DNA of 64,000 nt from DASZIT01 sp036264255 (GTDB lineage: Bacteria; Actinomycetota; Acidimicrobiia; Acidimicrobiales; RAAP-2): assembly GCA_036264255.1 (NCBI GenBank), contig DATARI010000132.1:34909-98908 (forward strand), written 5' to 3'. The notes below the pieces were generated by a model. That model did no database searches, had not been told where the DNA came from, and saw nothing but the letters and a program-made list of their open reading frames with translations. The position numbers were made by a program, and so were the translations under genes. Shown one piece after another: positions 8,070 through 18,335 of the stretch (position 1 is its first letter; each line of letters starts with the position of its first letter).

Positions 8070-9151
8070 GCGGGCATGACCACCACCGAGCGGAGCACCT
8101 CGCCCCGCTCCATCCGGTGGAACGCCTCCTCCACGTCTTCGAGGTCGATGGTCTCGGACACGAAGCGGTCGAGGTCGAGCCGGCCCTGGAGGTAGAGGTC
8201 GACCAGCATCGGGAAGTCCCGGGACGGGAGGCAGTCCCCGTACCAGCTCGGCTTCAGCTGGCCCCCCCGACCGAAGAAGTCGATCATCGGCAGGTCGATC
8301 CGCATGGCCGGGGTGGGGACCCCGACCTGGACGAGGGTCCCGGCCAGGTCCCGGGCGTAAAACGCCTGTTCCATCACCGCCGGGTTTCCCACCGCCTCGA
8401 TGCAGACGTCGGCGCCGTTGCCGCCGGTCAGGGCCCGGATGGCCTCCACCGGGTCCTCGGCCCCGGCCTCGACGACGTGGGTGGCCCCGAAGCGGCGGGC
8501 CAGCTCCAGTTTGCCGGGGTCGAGGTCGACGGCGATGACCGTGGTGGCCCCGGCCAGCCGGGCGCCGGCGATGGCGGCGCAGCCGACCCCGCCGCAGCCG
8601 AAGACGGCCACCGAGTCACCCAGGCCGACCTCGCCGGTGAACATGGCGGCTCCGAGCCCGGCCATCACCCCGCAGCCGAGGAGCCCGACCGCCTCCGGCC
8701 GGGCCTGCGGATCCACCGGGGTGCACTGCCCGGCGGCCACCAGGGTCTGCTCGGCGAAGGCGCCGATGCCGAGGGCGGGGGTCAACGGCGTCCCGTCGGC
8801 CAGCGTCATCTTCTGGGTGGCGTTGTGGGTGGCGAAGCAGTACCAGGGGCGGCCCCGCCGGCAGGCCCGGCACTGGCCGCACACCGCCCGCCAGTTGAGA
8901 ACCACGAAGTCGCCGGGCGCCACCGTGGTGACGTCGTCGCCGGTGGCCTCCACGATGCCGGCCGCCTCGTGGCCGAGCAGGAAGGGGAAGTCGTCGTTGA
9001 TCCCCCCTTCCCGGTAGTGGAGGTCGGTATGGCACACCCCGCAGGCCTGCACCCGCACTCTCGCCTCGCCCGGCCCGGGATCGGGGACCACGATGGTCTC
9101 GAGTGACACCGGCTTGCCCTTGGCCCCGGCCACCACGCCACGCACTTCCAT
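8066..9151 (-). CDS. mscR: S-(hydroxymethyl)mycothiol dehydrogenase
   Basis: A 361-residue zinc-dependent alcohol dehydrogenase that oxidises the formaldehyde-mycothiol adduct, giving formaldehyde detoxification. The start MEVRGVVAG at 9151 was chosen over longer in-frame options because it gives the usual MscR length. The catalytic zinc region GVCHTDLHYREGG is near residues 37-49, GHEAAGIVEATGDDV near 59-73, structural-zinc cysteines in CGQCRACRRGRPWYC near 89-103, and the NAD-binding turn GCGGVGCAAIAGA near 184-196. The strict adjacency and overlap with the MBL hydrolase support mycothiol rather than glutathione as cofactor. Confidence 0.9.
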   Translation of the reverse strand: MEVRGVVAGAKGKPVSLETIVVPDPGPGEARVRVQACGVCHTDLHYREGGINDDFPFLLGHEAAGIVEATGDDVTTVAPGDFVVLNWRAVCGQCRACRRGRPWYCFATHNATQKMTLADGTPLTPALGIGAFAEQTLVAAGQCTPVDPQARPEAVGLLGCGVMAGLGAAMFTGEVGLGDSVAVFGCGGVGCAAIAGARLAGATTVIAVDLDPGKLELARRFGATHVVEAGAEDPVEAIRALTGGNGADVCIEAVGNPAVMEQAFYARDLAGTLVQVGVPTPAMRIDLPMIDFFGRGGQLKPSWYGDCLPSRDFPMLVDLYLQGRLDLDRFVSETIDLEDVEEAFHRMERGEVLRSVVVMPA

Positions 9152-9240
9152 CTGCCACCGTCCTCTCCATCCGAGTCGGTCCCACTTTAGGAGGTCGGTC
9201 GGGACGGCTCCGGGGCCGGGAACCTGGCTACCCTCGGTCC

Positions 9241-10023
9241 GTGCCCGAGCTCCCCGAAATCGAGTCCTACCGCCGGCTGGCCGAGACCGCCCTCGACCGG
9301 GGCATCCGCACGGTGAAGGCACCCGACAAGTGGTACCTGAAGTCGGGGACGACCGCCGCCTGGTTGCGCCGGGCGTTGGTCGGTCACCGGTTCAGCGCCG
9401 CCCGCCGCCTCGGCAAGCTCCTGCTCCTCGACACCGACGGCGGCCCGGTGGTGGGCATCCGGTTCGGGATGACCGGCACTCTGCTGGTCGACGGTTCGTC
9501 CAGCGTCGAGCACCTCTTGTACACCCCCCGCCGGACCAACCCGGCCTGGGACCGTCTGGTCATCGGCTTCGATGACGGGGGCACGATGGAGGTGCAGGAC
9601 CCGAGGCGGCTCGGCGGCGTCCTCATCGACCCGACCCTCGACCACCTCGGCCCCGACGCGCTCTCGATCACCCGGGCCCAGCTGGCGGCGGCGCTGGCCG
9701 GGTCGACCGCCCACCTCAAAGCCCGGCTGCTCGACCAGTCCAAGGTGGCCGGCATCGGCAACCTCATCGCCGACGAGTTGCTGTGGCGGACCGGCCTGTC
9801 ACCCGAACGTCCGGCCGGCTCCTTGACGCCGACCGAGGTGCGGCGGCTGCATGCCGGCATGGTCCGGGCGTTGGGGCTGCTCATCCGGCGGGGCGGCTCC
9901 CACCTCGGCGATCTGATGGAGGAGCGTCACCGGGGCGGCCGGTGCCCGAAGGACGGGACCGAGCTGGCCCGGGCCACCATCGGGGGACGCACCACCTACT
10001 GGTGCCCCGCCCATCAGCATTGA
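9241..10023 (+). CDS. Fpg/Nei family DNA glycosylase
   Basis: A 260-residue base-excision repair enzyme. The GTG at 9241 places PELPEIE directly after the initiator, which is essential because the proline (residue 2) and glutamate (residue 3) are catalytic. The helix-two-turn-helix signature QSKVAGIGNLIADELLW is near residues 164-180. The C-terminal zinc-finger region has CPKDG and WCPAHQH, so two of the four usual zinc cysteines appear as aspartate and histidine. I assign the family only; whether it acts as Fpg or as a Nei-type enzyme is open. It is divergent from mscR. Confidence 0.87.
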   Translation: MPELPEIESYRRLAETALDRGIRTVKAPDKWYLKSGTTAAWLRRALVGHRFSAARRLGKLLLLDTDGGPVVGIRFGMTGTLLVDGSSSVEHLLYTPRRTNPAWDRLVIGFDDGGTMEVQDPRRLGGVLIDPTLDHLGPDALSITRAQLAAALAGSTAHLKARLLDQSKVAGIGNLIADELLWRTGLSPERPAGSLTPTEVRRLHAGMVRALGLLIRRGGSHLGDLMEERHRGGRCPKDGTELARATIGGRTTYWCPAHQH

Positions 10024-10036
10024 GCGCCGCGGCCGG

Positions 10037-10501
10037 TCAGCCCTGGATCTCGGCCAGCACCTTGGCGGCGTGGCCGTCGGCCTTCACCGAGTACCAGGAC
10101 CGTTCGATCTTCCCGTTGGCACCGATCAGGAAGGTGGACCGGATGACCCCTATGGTCTTCTTCCCGTAGAGCGTCTTCTCCCCCCACGCCCCGTACTTCT
10201 CGCCCACCTGGTGATCGGCGTCGGTGAGCAGGGGAAAGGTGAGCCCGTACTTGGCCCGGAACTTCTGGTGCTTCTCGGCGGTATCGGCGGAGATGCCGAG
10301 CACCGGGACGCCGGCCTTGGAGAAGGCCTGGAGGTTGTCGTTGAACTGGCACGCCTCCTTGGTGCAGCCCGGGGTGTCGTCCCTCGGGTAGAAGTAGATG
10401 ACCACCGGTGAGCCGGCGAAGTCCTTCAGCGAGACCTTCTTCCCGTCCTGATCTGGCAGGGTGAACGCCGGTGCCCGGTCGCCGGATGCCAGTTTTCCCA
10501 T
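10037..10501 (-). CDS. bcp: Thiol peroxidase, BCP/PrxQ type
   Basis: A 154-residue peroxiredoxin that reduces hydroperoxides using thioredoxin. DDTPGCTKEACQF near residues 41-53 contains the peroxidatic cysteine and, five residues on, the resolving cysteine typical of PrxQ enzymes. Two ATG codons two codons apart are possible; the second, at 10501, was chosen because AAAGGA then lies about seven bases upstream, whereas it is almost touching the first at 10507. Its 3' end is 13 bases from the convergent glycosylase gene, and it is divergent from thiC. Confidence 0.92.
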   Translation of the reverse strand: MGKLASGDRAPAFTLPDQDGKKVSLKDFAGSPVVIYFYPRDDTPGCTKEACQFNDNLQAFSKAGVPVLGISADTAEKHQKFRAKYGLTFPLLTDADHQVGEKYGAWGEKTLYGKKTIGVIRSTFLIGANGKIERSWYSVKADGHAAKVLAEIQG

Positions 10502-10613
10502 GGTCATGTCCTTTCGGTTGTTTCTGCCCTCACCTTGGCACAAACCGGTGGAACGAGAACGCTGTCGCCGTGGGAGACTCGGGGCAGAACGCAGTGCGAA
10601 GGGAACCGATTCC

Positions 10614-12383
<1,770 letters not shown>

Positions 12384-12437
12384 GGCGGCGCCTCCCGGAG
12401 CCGAAAGACCGGCAATTTCCCCGTTCAGGGGTACACT

Positions 12438-12600
12438 GGGGGTCGTGGAAGGGCGCAGTGCCCGTCCACCGGGGTCTTCCTCAAATCTGTTTGTCGGGTC
12501 CGCAGCCGTGGATCGGATGGCCGGCCCGAGGCGGGCCCGCCTGGATCCGTGATTGGCACGGATGCCGATGGCCGGGACCCGGCCGTCACCGAACAGATGA
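12438..12600 (+). promoter_or_regulatory. Structured leader of the DEAD-box helicase gene
   Basis: The 233-base gap before the helicase holds consecutive stem-loops. The clearest are GGCCCG/CGGGCC at 12523-12537 with a three-base loop, ATCCGTG/CACGGAT at 12545-12563 with a five-base loop, and GGCCG/CGGCC at 12570-12584. GGAAG near 12446 can also pair with CTTCC near 12477. A TACACT hexamer at 12432-12437 is a possible -10 element. Long structured leaders are common on cold-induced helicase mRNAs; regulation here is inferred. Confidence 0.45.
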
Positions 12601-12616
12601 GAGGCAACACACCCCC

Positions 12617-13855
12617 ATGACAACCACCGCTGAGCACTCGGGCCGCGCCCGGTCGCTCGAACACGATGCCGGCGACCTCGAAGAGGTAGCTCCGACCTTC
12701 GACTCCCTCGGAGTCGACCCGATCCTGGTCAAGGCCCTGGCCGCCCAAGGCATCACCACCGCCTTCTCCATTCAGGCCATGACCGTGGCCGACGCAGTGG
12801 CCGGCGGGGACGTCTGCGGCAAGGCAAAGACCGGCTCCGGCAAGACCCTGGCCTTCGGCCTCCCGCTGCTGCAGCGGACCATGCAGACCCGGGCCACCGA
12901 GCCCGGCCGGCCGAGCGCCCTGGTGCTGGTCCCCACCCGCGAGCTGGCCGTCCAGGTCAGCGACGTCCTCGAGACCCTGGCCGACGAGGTCGGCCTCCGG
13001 GTGGTCGCCGTCTACGGCGGTGCGGACATCGAGCGCCAGGTGAAGAAGCTCCGCAAGGGGGTCGACGTGATCATCGCCACCCCCGGACGGCTCATCGACC
13101 TGGGCGACCGGGGTGAGCTTTCCGTCGCCGACATCGAGACCCTGGTGCTGGACGAGGCGGACCGCATGGCCGACATGGGCTTCATGCCTCAGGTCGAGTG
13201 GGTCCTCCGACGCCTGGAGCGCAAGCACCAGACCCTGTTGTTCTCGGCCACCCTCGACGGCGCCGTCGACCGGCTGGTGAGCCGGTACCTGACCGACCCG
13301 GTGCACCACGAGGTGGCCTCCCCGAGCACCACCGTCGAGGCGATGGAGCACCGGTTCCTCGAAGTGCACCAGATGGACCGGGTGAAGGTGTGCGCCACCA
13401 TCTGCCTCCACGCCGAGCGCACCATCGTCTTCGTCCGGACCAAGCGGGGGGCTGACCGGTTGGTCGAGCAGCTCCGCAAGGAGGGGGTCGACGCCGACGC
13501 CATCCACGGCGACCTCCGCCAGGCCAACCGGGAGCGCACCCTGAAGGACTTCGGGATGGGCAAGCTGCCGGTGCTGGTGGCCACCGACGTCGCCGCCCGA
13601 GGCCTCGACATCGACGCCGTCGACGTGGTCATCCACTTCGACCCGCCGGAGGACCACAAGGCCTATCTCCACCGTTCGGGCCGGACCGCCCGGGCCGGCG
13701 AGGCCGGGGTCGTCGTCACCCTGGTGCAGTGGAACCAGGTCCTCGAAGTGGAACGGATCCAGCAGCGGATCGGGCTCAAAATCCCGATCGTCGAGATGTT
13801 CTCCAATGACTCCAGGCTCCACAACCTGGCCGGGTGGAACCCGGTCCCTGCTTGA
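12617..13855 (+). CDS. DEAD-box ATP-dependent RNA helicase
   Basis: A 412-residue helicase core of the RhlE/DeaD type. Motifs in order: a Q-motif-like FSIQAMTV near residue 54, Walker A AKTGSGKT near 73-80, PTRELAVQV near 107-115, ATPGRLIDL near 153-161, DEADRMADMGF near 179-189, SATLDG near 211-216, then domain two with TIVFVRTKRGADR, ATDVAARGLDID and HRSGRTARAG near 350-359. The ATG at 12617 follows a leader of about 180 bases. The basic C-terminal tail of many relatives is absent, leaving a minimal helicase. Its stop overlaps the PIG-L start as TGATG. Confidence 0.95.
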   Translation: MTTTAEHSGRARSLEHDAGDLEEVAPTFDSLGVDPILVKALAAQGITTAFSIQAMTVADAVAGGDVCGKAKTGSGKTLAFGLPLLQRTMQTRATEPGRPSALVLVPTRELAVQVSDVLETLADEVGLRVVAVYGGADIERQVKKLRKGVDVIIATPGRLIDLGDRGELSVADIETLVLDEADRMADMGFMPQVEWVLRRLERKHQTLLFSATLDGAVDRLVSRYLTDPVHHEVASPSTTVEAMEHRFLEVHQMDRVKVCATICLHAERTIVFVRTKRGADRLVEQLRKEGVDADAIHGDLRQANRERTLKDFGMGKLPVLVATDVAARGLDIDAVDVVIHFDPPEDHKAYLHRSGRTARAGEAGVVVTLVQWNQVLEVERIQQRIGLKIPIVEMFSNDSRLHNLAGWNPVPA

Positions 13856-14607
13856 TGCCAGAGGTGTCGTCCCGCCCCATCCTGGAAGTTGACCCGGGAC
13901 CGGTCGATGTCGAGCGCATCCTGGTGGTGACCGCTCATCCCGACGACGTCGACTTCGGCGCCGCCGGCTCGGTGGCCACCTGGACCCAGGCCGGGGTGGA
14001 GGTGGCCTACTGCATCGCCACCGACGGCGAGGCCGGGGGATCGGACCGGACGATGAGCCGGGTCGAGATGGCCGCCATCCGTCGCCAGGAGCAGCGGGCC
14101 GCCGCCGCCGAGGTCGGGGTGTCCGACGTCACCTTCCTCGGCCACCCCGACGGTCGCCTGCTCCCCACCATCGAATTGCGGCGGGACATCTCCCGGGTCA
14201 TCCGCCAGTTCCGGCCCGACCGGGTGGTGTCCCAGTCGCCCGAGCGGACGTGGGAGCGCCTCTACGCCAGCCACCCCGACCACCTGGCCGCCGGGGAGGC
14301 CGCCGCCTGTGCGGTCTACCCCGACGCCCGCAACCCGTTCGCCCACCCCGAGTTGCTGGAGGAGGGGCTCGAGCCCCACACCGTCGCCGAGATGTGGGTG
14401 ATGGCCACCGAGCGGGCCAACCGGGTGGTCGACACCACCGAACAATTCGATGCCAAGCTGGCCGCCCTCCGGTCCCACAAGAGCCAGGTGGGCGACGGCG
14501 CCGACCTGGAGAACCTGCTCCGCCCCTGGATGTCGGGGGCCGCCCTCTCGGCCGGCCTCCCCGACGGCCGGTACGCCGAGGCCTTCCATGTGGTCGGCAC
14601 CCGGTAG
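13855..14607 (+). CDS. PIG-L family N-acetyl-sugar deacetylase
   Basis: A 250-residue zinc-dependent deacetylase of the PIG-L/MshB/Mca superfamily. The zinc motif AHPDDVDFG is near residues 29-37, ATDGEAGGSD near 56-65, RRQEQRAAAAEVG near 75-87, and the distal histidine in SHPDHLAAGEAA near 142-153. The start ATG at 13855 overlaps the helicase TGA by one base, giving a normal-length protein. Mycothiol metabolism uses such enzymes (MshB, Mca), but the sequence alone does not distinguish those from other members. Confidence 0.85.
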   Translation: MPEVSSRPILEVDPGPVDVERILVVTAHPDDVDFGAAGSVATWTQAGVEVAYCIATDGEAGGSDRTMSRVEMAAIRRQEQRAAAAEVGVSDVTFLGHPDGRLLPTIELRRDISRVIRQFRPDRVVSQSPERTWERLYASHPDHLAAGEAAACAVYPDARNPFAHPELLEEGLEPHTVAEMWVMATERANRVVDTTEQFDAKLAALRSHKSQVGDGADLENLLRPWMSGAALSAGLPDGRYAEAFHVVGTR

Positions 14608-14616
14608 CTCGGGGGA

Positions 14617-15381
14617 GTGACCCAACCGATTGCCACCGGCGGGCCCGGTGGCGGTGGCCACCCGGATCCCCGCCCGCCCCGCCGGTCGGGGCCGTGGGCG
14701 GTCATCCAACACGTCGACCACGAAGGCCCGGGTCTGATCGCCGAGGTGTTGGCGGCGGCCGGGTACCATCAACAGCTGATCCGCCCCGATCTCGGTGAAG
14801 ATCTCCCCGACGTCGCCGGGCTCGACGCGCTCGGGGGTCTGGTGGTGCTGGGCGGCCCGATGAGCGTCCATGACGCCGATCGGTTCCCCTGGTTGGCCGA
14901 CGAACGCAAGCTGCTGGCGGCGGCGACCGAAGCCGGGCTGCCGGTCCTCGGTGTCTGCCTGGGGGCCCAGCAACTGGCCGCCGCCCTCGGGGCCGAGGTC
15001 ACCGCCGGGGACCGGGCCGAGATCGGGATCGGCACCGTCACCCTCACCGCCTCCGGCCGTCGGGACCGGGTCCTCGGCCCCGAGTACGGCGGCCTGGCCG
15101 GCACCGACATCCCCTGTGTCCACTGGCACCACGACACCTTCTCCCTGCCGCCGGGCTCGGAGCACCTGGCCGCCACCCGGGCCTTCCCCCATCAGGCCTT
15201 CCGAACCGGGTCCCGCACCTACGGCTTCCAGTTCCACGTCGAGGTCAACGCGGCGCTGGCCGACGGATGGAGGGCGCACCTCCCCGAGGAGGTGGTCTTG
15301 GCGGCGGGCGGCCTCTCCCGGGTGGAGACCACCGGGCGCCGGATCCTGCAGCGGTTCGTCGATCTGGCGGCGGCGTCGTGA
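14617..15381 (+). CDS. Class I glutamine amidotransferase-like protein
   Basis: A 254-residue protein with the class I amidotransferase fold. The nucleophile elbow GVCLGAQQLA is near residues 110-119 and the His-Glu pair lies in FQFHVEV near 206-212. A Gly/Pro-rich N-terminal 26 residues precede the domain. It starts at GTG 14617 and its stop overlaps the GTG of the hemolysin III gene by four bases. The closest general types are the GuaA-like stand-alone amidotransferases seen in many actinobacteria. The acceptor substrate is unknown. Confidence 0.82.
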   Translation: MTQPIATGGPGGGGHPDPRPPRRSGPWAVIQHVDHEGPGLIAEVLAAAGYHQQLIRPDLGEDLPDVAGLDALGGLVVLGGPMSVHDADRFPWLADERKLLAAATEAGLPVLGVCLGAQQLAAALGAEVTAGDRAEIGIGTVTLTASGRRDRVLGPEYGGLAGTDIPCVHWHHDTFSLPPGSEHLAATRAFPHQAFRTGSRTYGFQFHVEVNAALADGWRAHLPEEVVLAAGGLSRVETTGRRILQRFVDLAAAS

Positions 15382-16040
15382 TCCCGGAAGCGGCCACCGC
15401 GGCGGTCAAGCCCCGACTCCGGGGGGTGTTCCACCAGGTGGCGTTCTTCGTGTCGCTGGTGTCGGGCACCGCGCTGGTGTGGGCGGCTCCGACCGCCGGG
15501 TCGAAGGCGGTGTGCGGGGTCTACGCGGTCTCGGTGGCGATGATGTTCGGGGTCAGCGCCCTCTTCCACCGTCACCACTGGGGCCCGGTGGGCCGGCGGC
15601 GGATGCGGCGGGCCGACCATTCGACGATCTTCATCGCCATCGCCGGTTCCTACACTGCGGTGGGCGGTATCGCTCTCGGCGGTTGGGCCCGGGTCACCGT
15701 GCTCGCCATCGTCTGGAGCGGGGCGGCGATCGGCATCACCATTCGCCAGACCTGGCTGGACGCCCCCAAGCCGGTCATCGCGGTGCCCTATGTGGTGGTG
15801 GGTTGGTCAGCGCTGGCGGTGCTGCCCCAACTCTTCCATGCCCTCGGCGTCACCGGATTCGTGCTGCTGTTCGTCGGCGGGTTCGCCTACATGGCCGGGG
15901 CCCTGGTCTACGCCCTCAAGCGGCCCAATCCGATCCCCGGGGTGCTCGGCTACCACGAGGTGTTCCACGCCTTCACCATCGTGGGGGCGGTCGTCCACTT
16001 CGTGGTGATCGCCTGGTTCGTCGTGCCGCTGGCCAACTGA
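15378..16040 (+). CDS. Hemolysin III / PAQR family membrane protein
   Basis: A 220-residue, seven-helix membrane protein of the hemolysin III (YqfA, PAQR) family. The GTG at 15378 is coupled to the preceding stop (GTGA). Conserved features are SALFHRHHW near residues 60-68, RRADHSTIFIAIAGSYT near 78-94, and GYHEVFHAFTIVGAVVHF near 191-208. The three histidine-bearing segments correspond to the metal site of the CREST superfamily. Bacterial members affect membrane homeostasis or permeability; the exact role here is unknown. Confidence 0.88.
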   Translation: MIPEAATAAVKPRLRGVFHQVAFFVSLVSGTALVWAAPTAGSKAVCGVYAVSVAMMFGVSALFHRHHWGPVGRRRMRRADHSTIFIAIAGSYTAVGGIALGGWARVTVLAIVWSGAAIGITIRQTWLDAPKPVIAVPYVVVGWSALAVLPQLFHALGVTGFVLLFVGGFAYMAGALVYALKRPNPIPGVLGYHEVFHAFTIVGAVVHFVVIAWFVVPLAN

Positions 16041-16105
16041 TCCGTCCCTGAACCCGGGCTCTCCCCGGCACCCACCGGGCGGGGCGCCGTGCAAGGCTGA
16101 ACAAG

Positions 16106-17008
16106 ATGATCGAGGCCCGGGGGCTCTCCAAGCGGTTCGGCGACGTGGTGGCGGTGGACGACCTGTCCTTCGAGGTGCGCCCGGGGACGGTGACCGGCTT
16201 CCTCGGGCCCAACGGCTCGGGCAAGTCGACCACCATGCGCATGATCATGGGCCTCGACTCGCCGGCGTCGGGATCCGTCACCGTGTTGGGCCGGCGCTAC
16301 CACGACCTCCCGTGGCCGTTGCGGGAAGTGGGCGGGCTGCTCGAAGCCAAGGCCATCCATCCCGGTCGCTCCGCCCGAGCCCATCTGCTGACCTTGGCCC
16401 GGAGCAATGCCATCGGTCGGGCGCGGGTCGACGAGGTGCTGGAACTGGTGGGGCTCACCTCGGTGGCGGGCAAACGGGTGGGCAAATTCTCGCTGGGGAT
16501 GGGCCAGCGTCTGGGCATCGCCGCCGCCCTGCTCGGCGACCCCGGGGTGCTGCTGTTCGACGAGCCGGTGAACGGTCTCGATCCCGAAGGGATCCGCTGG
16601 GTGCGCACGCTGTGTCGAAGGCTCGCCGGCGAGGGTCGCACCGTGTTCGTGTCGAGTCACTTGATGGCCGAGATGGCGCTGACCGCCGACCACCTGGTGG
16701 TCATCGGCAAGGGCAGGCTGATCGCGGAGACCTCGGTCGCGGACTTCGTGGGCCGAAGCTCCCGGCGATCGGTCAAGGTGCGCACCGAGGCACCGCAACA
16801 GTTGTCCGACGCGGTGACCAGGGCGGGCGGGACCGTCATCGCCGATCCCGACGGGTCGATGACCGTCACCGGCCTGGCGGCACCCGAGGTGGGTGACCTG
16901 GCCAAGGCGTTGAGCATTGCCCTCCACGAACTGACCCCGGTCGCTTCCCTGGAGGATGCCTTCATGGAGTTGACCGACGAAGCCGTCGAGTTCCGAGGGG
17001 GATCGTGA
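16106..17008 (+). CDS. ABC transporter ATP-binding protein
   Basis: A 300-residue ATPase of the ABC-2 exporter type (CcmA/NatA-like). Walker A GPNGSGKST is near residues 34-42, the signature FSLGMGQRLGIAAAL near 129-143, Walker B VLLFDEPVNGLDPEG near 149-163, and the switch histidine in VSSHLMAEM near 188-196. A C-terminal domain of about 80 residues follows. Its stop overlaps the GTG of the permease gene by four bases, so the two are coupled. The substrate cannot be inferred. Confidence 0.92.
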   Translation: MIEARGLSKRFGDVVAVDDLSFEVRPGTVTGFLGPNGSGKSTTMRMIMGLDSPASGSVTVLGRRYHDLPWPLREVGGLLEAKAIHPGRSARAHLLTLARSNAIGRARVDEVLELVGLTSVAGKRVGKFSLGMGQRLGIAAALLGDPGVLLFDEPVNGLDPEGIRWVRTLCRRLAGEGRTVFVSSHLMAEMALTADHLVVIGKGRLIAETSVADFVGRSSRRSVKVRTEAPQQLSDAVTRAGGTVIADPDGSMTVTGLAAPEVGDLAKALSIALHELTPVASLEDAFMELTDEAVEFRGGS

Positions 17009-17910
17009 CCGCGGGGAGCGGGACTCCGACCTCCTGGGTGACCGAGTTGCCGCCGGGTCGCGTCGGCCTTCGCCGGGCCATCGCCGCCGAGTGGACCAAG
17101 TTGTGGACGGTCCGGTCGACGATGTGGACGCTGGTCGCCACCGGGCTGGCGGTGCTGGGCCTGTGCGCGCTGAGCACCGGCACGGTGAGCCCCTCTGACA
17201 TCATCGACGACCCGACCCGCCGGAGCCTGGTCGGCATCTTCCTCGGCCAGCTCATCTTCGGCGTCCTGGGGGTTCTGGTCATGAGCGCCGAGTACGGCAC
17301 CGGAACGATCCGCTCAACGCTCTCGGCCATCCCCCGGCGCCCGGTGGTGCTCACCGCCAAGGTCCTGGTGTTCGGGGTGGTGGCGGTGGTGGTCAGCGAG
17401 GTCCTCGCCTTCGGCGCTTTCGCCCTCGGCCAGGCCCTCTTGTCGGCCAAGCATGCGGTCGGATCGTCGGCGGCGGTCGCCCAGCGTGCCCACCAACTCG
17501 GGGTGGCGGTCCCCCACAGCATCCAGGGCGCGCTCTCGGGCGGCTCCGCATCCTTGGGGCAGCCCGGCGTCCTCCGGGCCGTGGTCGGCGGCGGTCTCTA
17601 CCTCGCCGTGCTCGGGCTCCTGGCGCTCGGACTGGCTACCATCATCCGGCACACCGCCGGCGCCATCTCGACGTTCGTCGGGGTGGTCCTGGTCCTGCCC
17701 CTCATCGTTCAGGCATTGCCGGCGTCGATCAGCAACGCGGTGGCCCGCTATCTCCCGGCCAACATCGGCCTGGTCATGTTCTCCACCCACGGCTCGCCCG
17801 ACCGAGTCGGTCCCGCGTTCAGCCCGTGGGCGGGTTTCGGCCTTCTGGTGCTGTACACCGTGGCCACCTTGGCGCTGGGCTGTTGGGTCCTCGTCCGCCG
17901 CGACGCCTGA
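17005..17910 (+). CDS. ABC-2 type transporter permease
   Basis: A 301-residue membrane protein coupled to the ATPase upstream. The N-terminus IAAEWTKLWTVRSTMWTLVATG is the usual entry of ABC-2 permeases, with helix one from about residue 43. Further helices include IFLGQLIFGVLGVLVMSAEY, VLVFGVVAVVVSEVLAFGAF, YLAVLGLLALGLATIIRH, FVGVVLVLPLIVQAL and FGLLVLYTVATLALGCWVLV at the C-terminus. Such proteins resemble the BcrB/NatB-type permeases used for lipid or peptide export. Confidence 0.85.
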   Translation: MTAGSGTPTSWVTELPPGRVGLRRAIAAEWTKLWTVRSTMWTLVATGLAVLGLCALSTGTVSPSDIIDDPTRRSLVGIFLGQLIFGVLGVLVMSAEYGTGTIRSTLSAIPRRPVVLTAKVLVFGVVAVVVSEVLAFGAFALGQALLSAKHAVGSSAAVAQRAHQLGVAVPHSIQGALSGGSASLGQPGVLRAVVGGGLYLAVLGLLALGLATIIRHTAGAISTFVGVVLVLPLIVQALPASISNAVARYLPANIGLVMFSTHGSPDRVGPAFSPWAGFGLLVLYTVATLALGCWVLVRRDA

Positions 17911-17959
17911 GCGCCCGCCCTCCGAGATGGGGCCGGCTCCGCGATCCGGGTTGGATCGT

Positions 17960-18205
17960 CTAGAGGAGCCCGGCTACCTCATGGACCTCGCCGCAGGGGA
18001 CGCCGAGAGCGGCATGATGCTTGCGCACGGCCTCGGCGTCGGGCGCCTCCAGCAGGCAGTAGACCTTGCCGTCCGGGTTGTGGAACAACTCGACCTGGCG
18101 GACACCGAATTCGTCTGCCTTCTCGTCCTTGGTGTCCTGGGTGATCTGCTGGATGGCTTCGCCAGGCAACTTGAGGTCGTCATGAAAGTCCATGTACTTG
18201 GGCAT
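17960..18205 (-). CDS. DUF4242 (SCO4226-like) small protein
   Basis: An 81-residue protein of the DUF4242 family. It starts MPKYMDFHDDL and has the family features of alternating short strands and helices with ELFHNPDGKVYCLLEAPDAE near residues 40-59 and KHHAALGVPCGEVHEV near 62-77. Histidines and a cysteine in the second half could bind metal, and the Streptomyces relative SCO4226 is described as a nickel-binding protein. AAAGGA lies eight bases before the ATG. It is a single minus-strand gene downstream of aconitase. Confidence 0.8.
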   Translation of the reverse strand: MPKYMDFHDDLKLPGEAIQQITQDTKDEKADEFGVRQVELFHNPDGKVYCLLEAPDAEAVRKHHAALGVPCGEVHEVAGLL

Positions 18206-18259
18206 CGCAGTTCCTTTTGGTCAGGGCGGTCTCGGATTGGAGCTCAGTGAATGGGAATC

Positions 18260-18292
18260 GCAGGAACTTTAGGCGTTGTTCCCCGTTCCTGC
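18260..18292 (-). other. Inverted repeat between acnA and the DUF4242 gene
   Basis: GCAGGAAC at 18260-18267 and GTTCCTGC at 18285-18292 form an 8-base perfect inverted repeat with a 17-base loop. It lies 44 bases past the acnA stop and 55 bases before the DUF4242 start, both on the minus strand. It may act as a weak transcription barrier or a regulatory site. No T-run is present. Confidence 0.35.
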
Positions 18293-18335
18293 TCAGAATC
18301 CGACCGATCGAGCCCCTTCGGCCCAGCGGCGATGG

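Noticed and set aside
10508..10613. TPP riboswitch before thiC
   Set aside because: The expected CTGAGA and ACCTGATCTGGATAATGCCAGCGTAGGGA-like blocks were not seen in this 106-base stretch.
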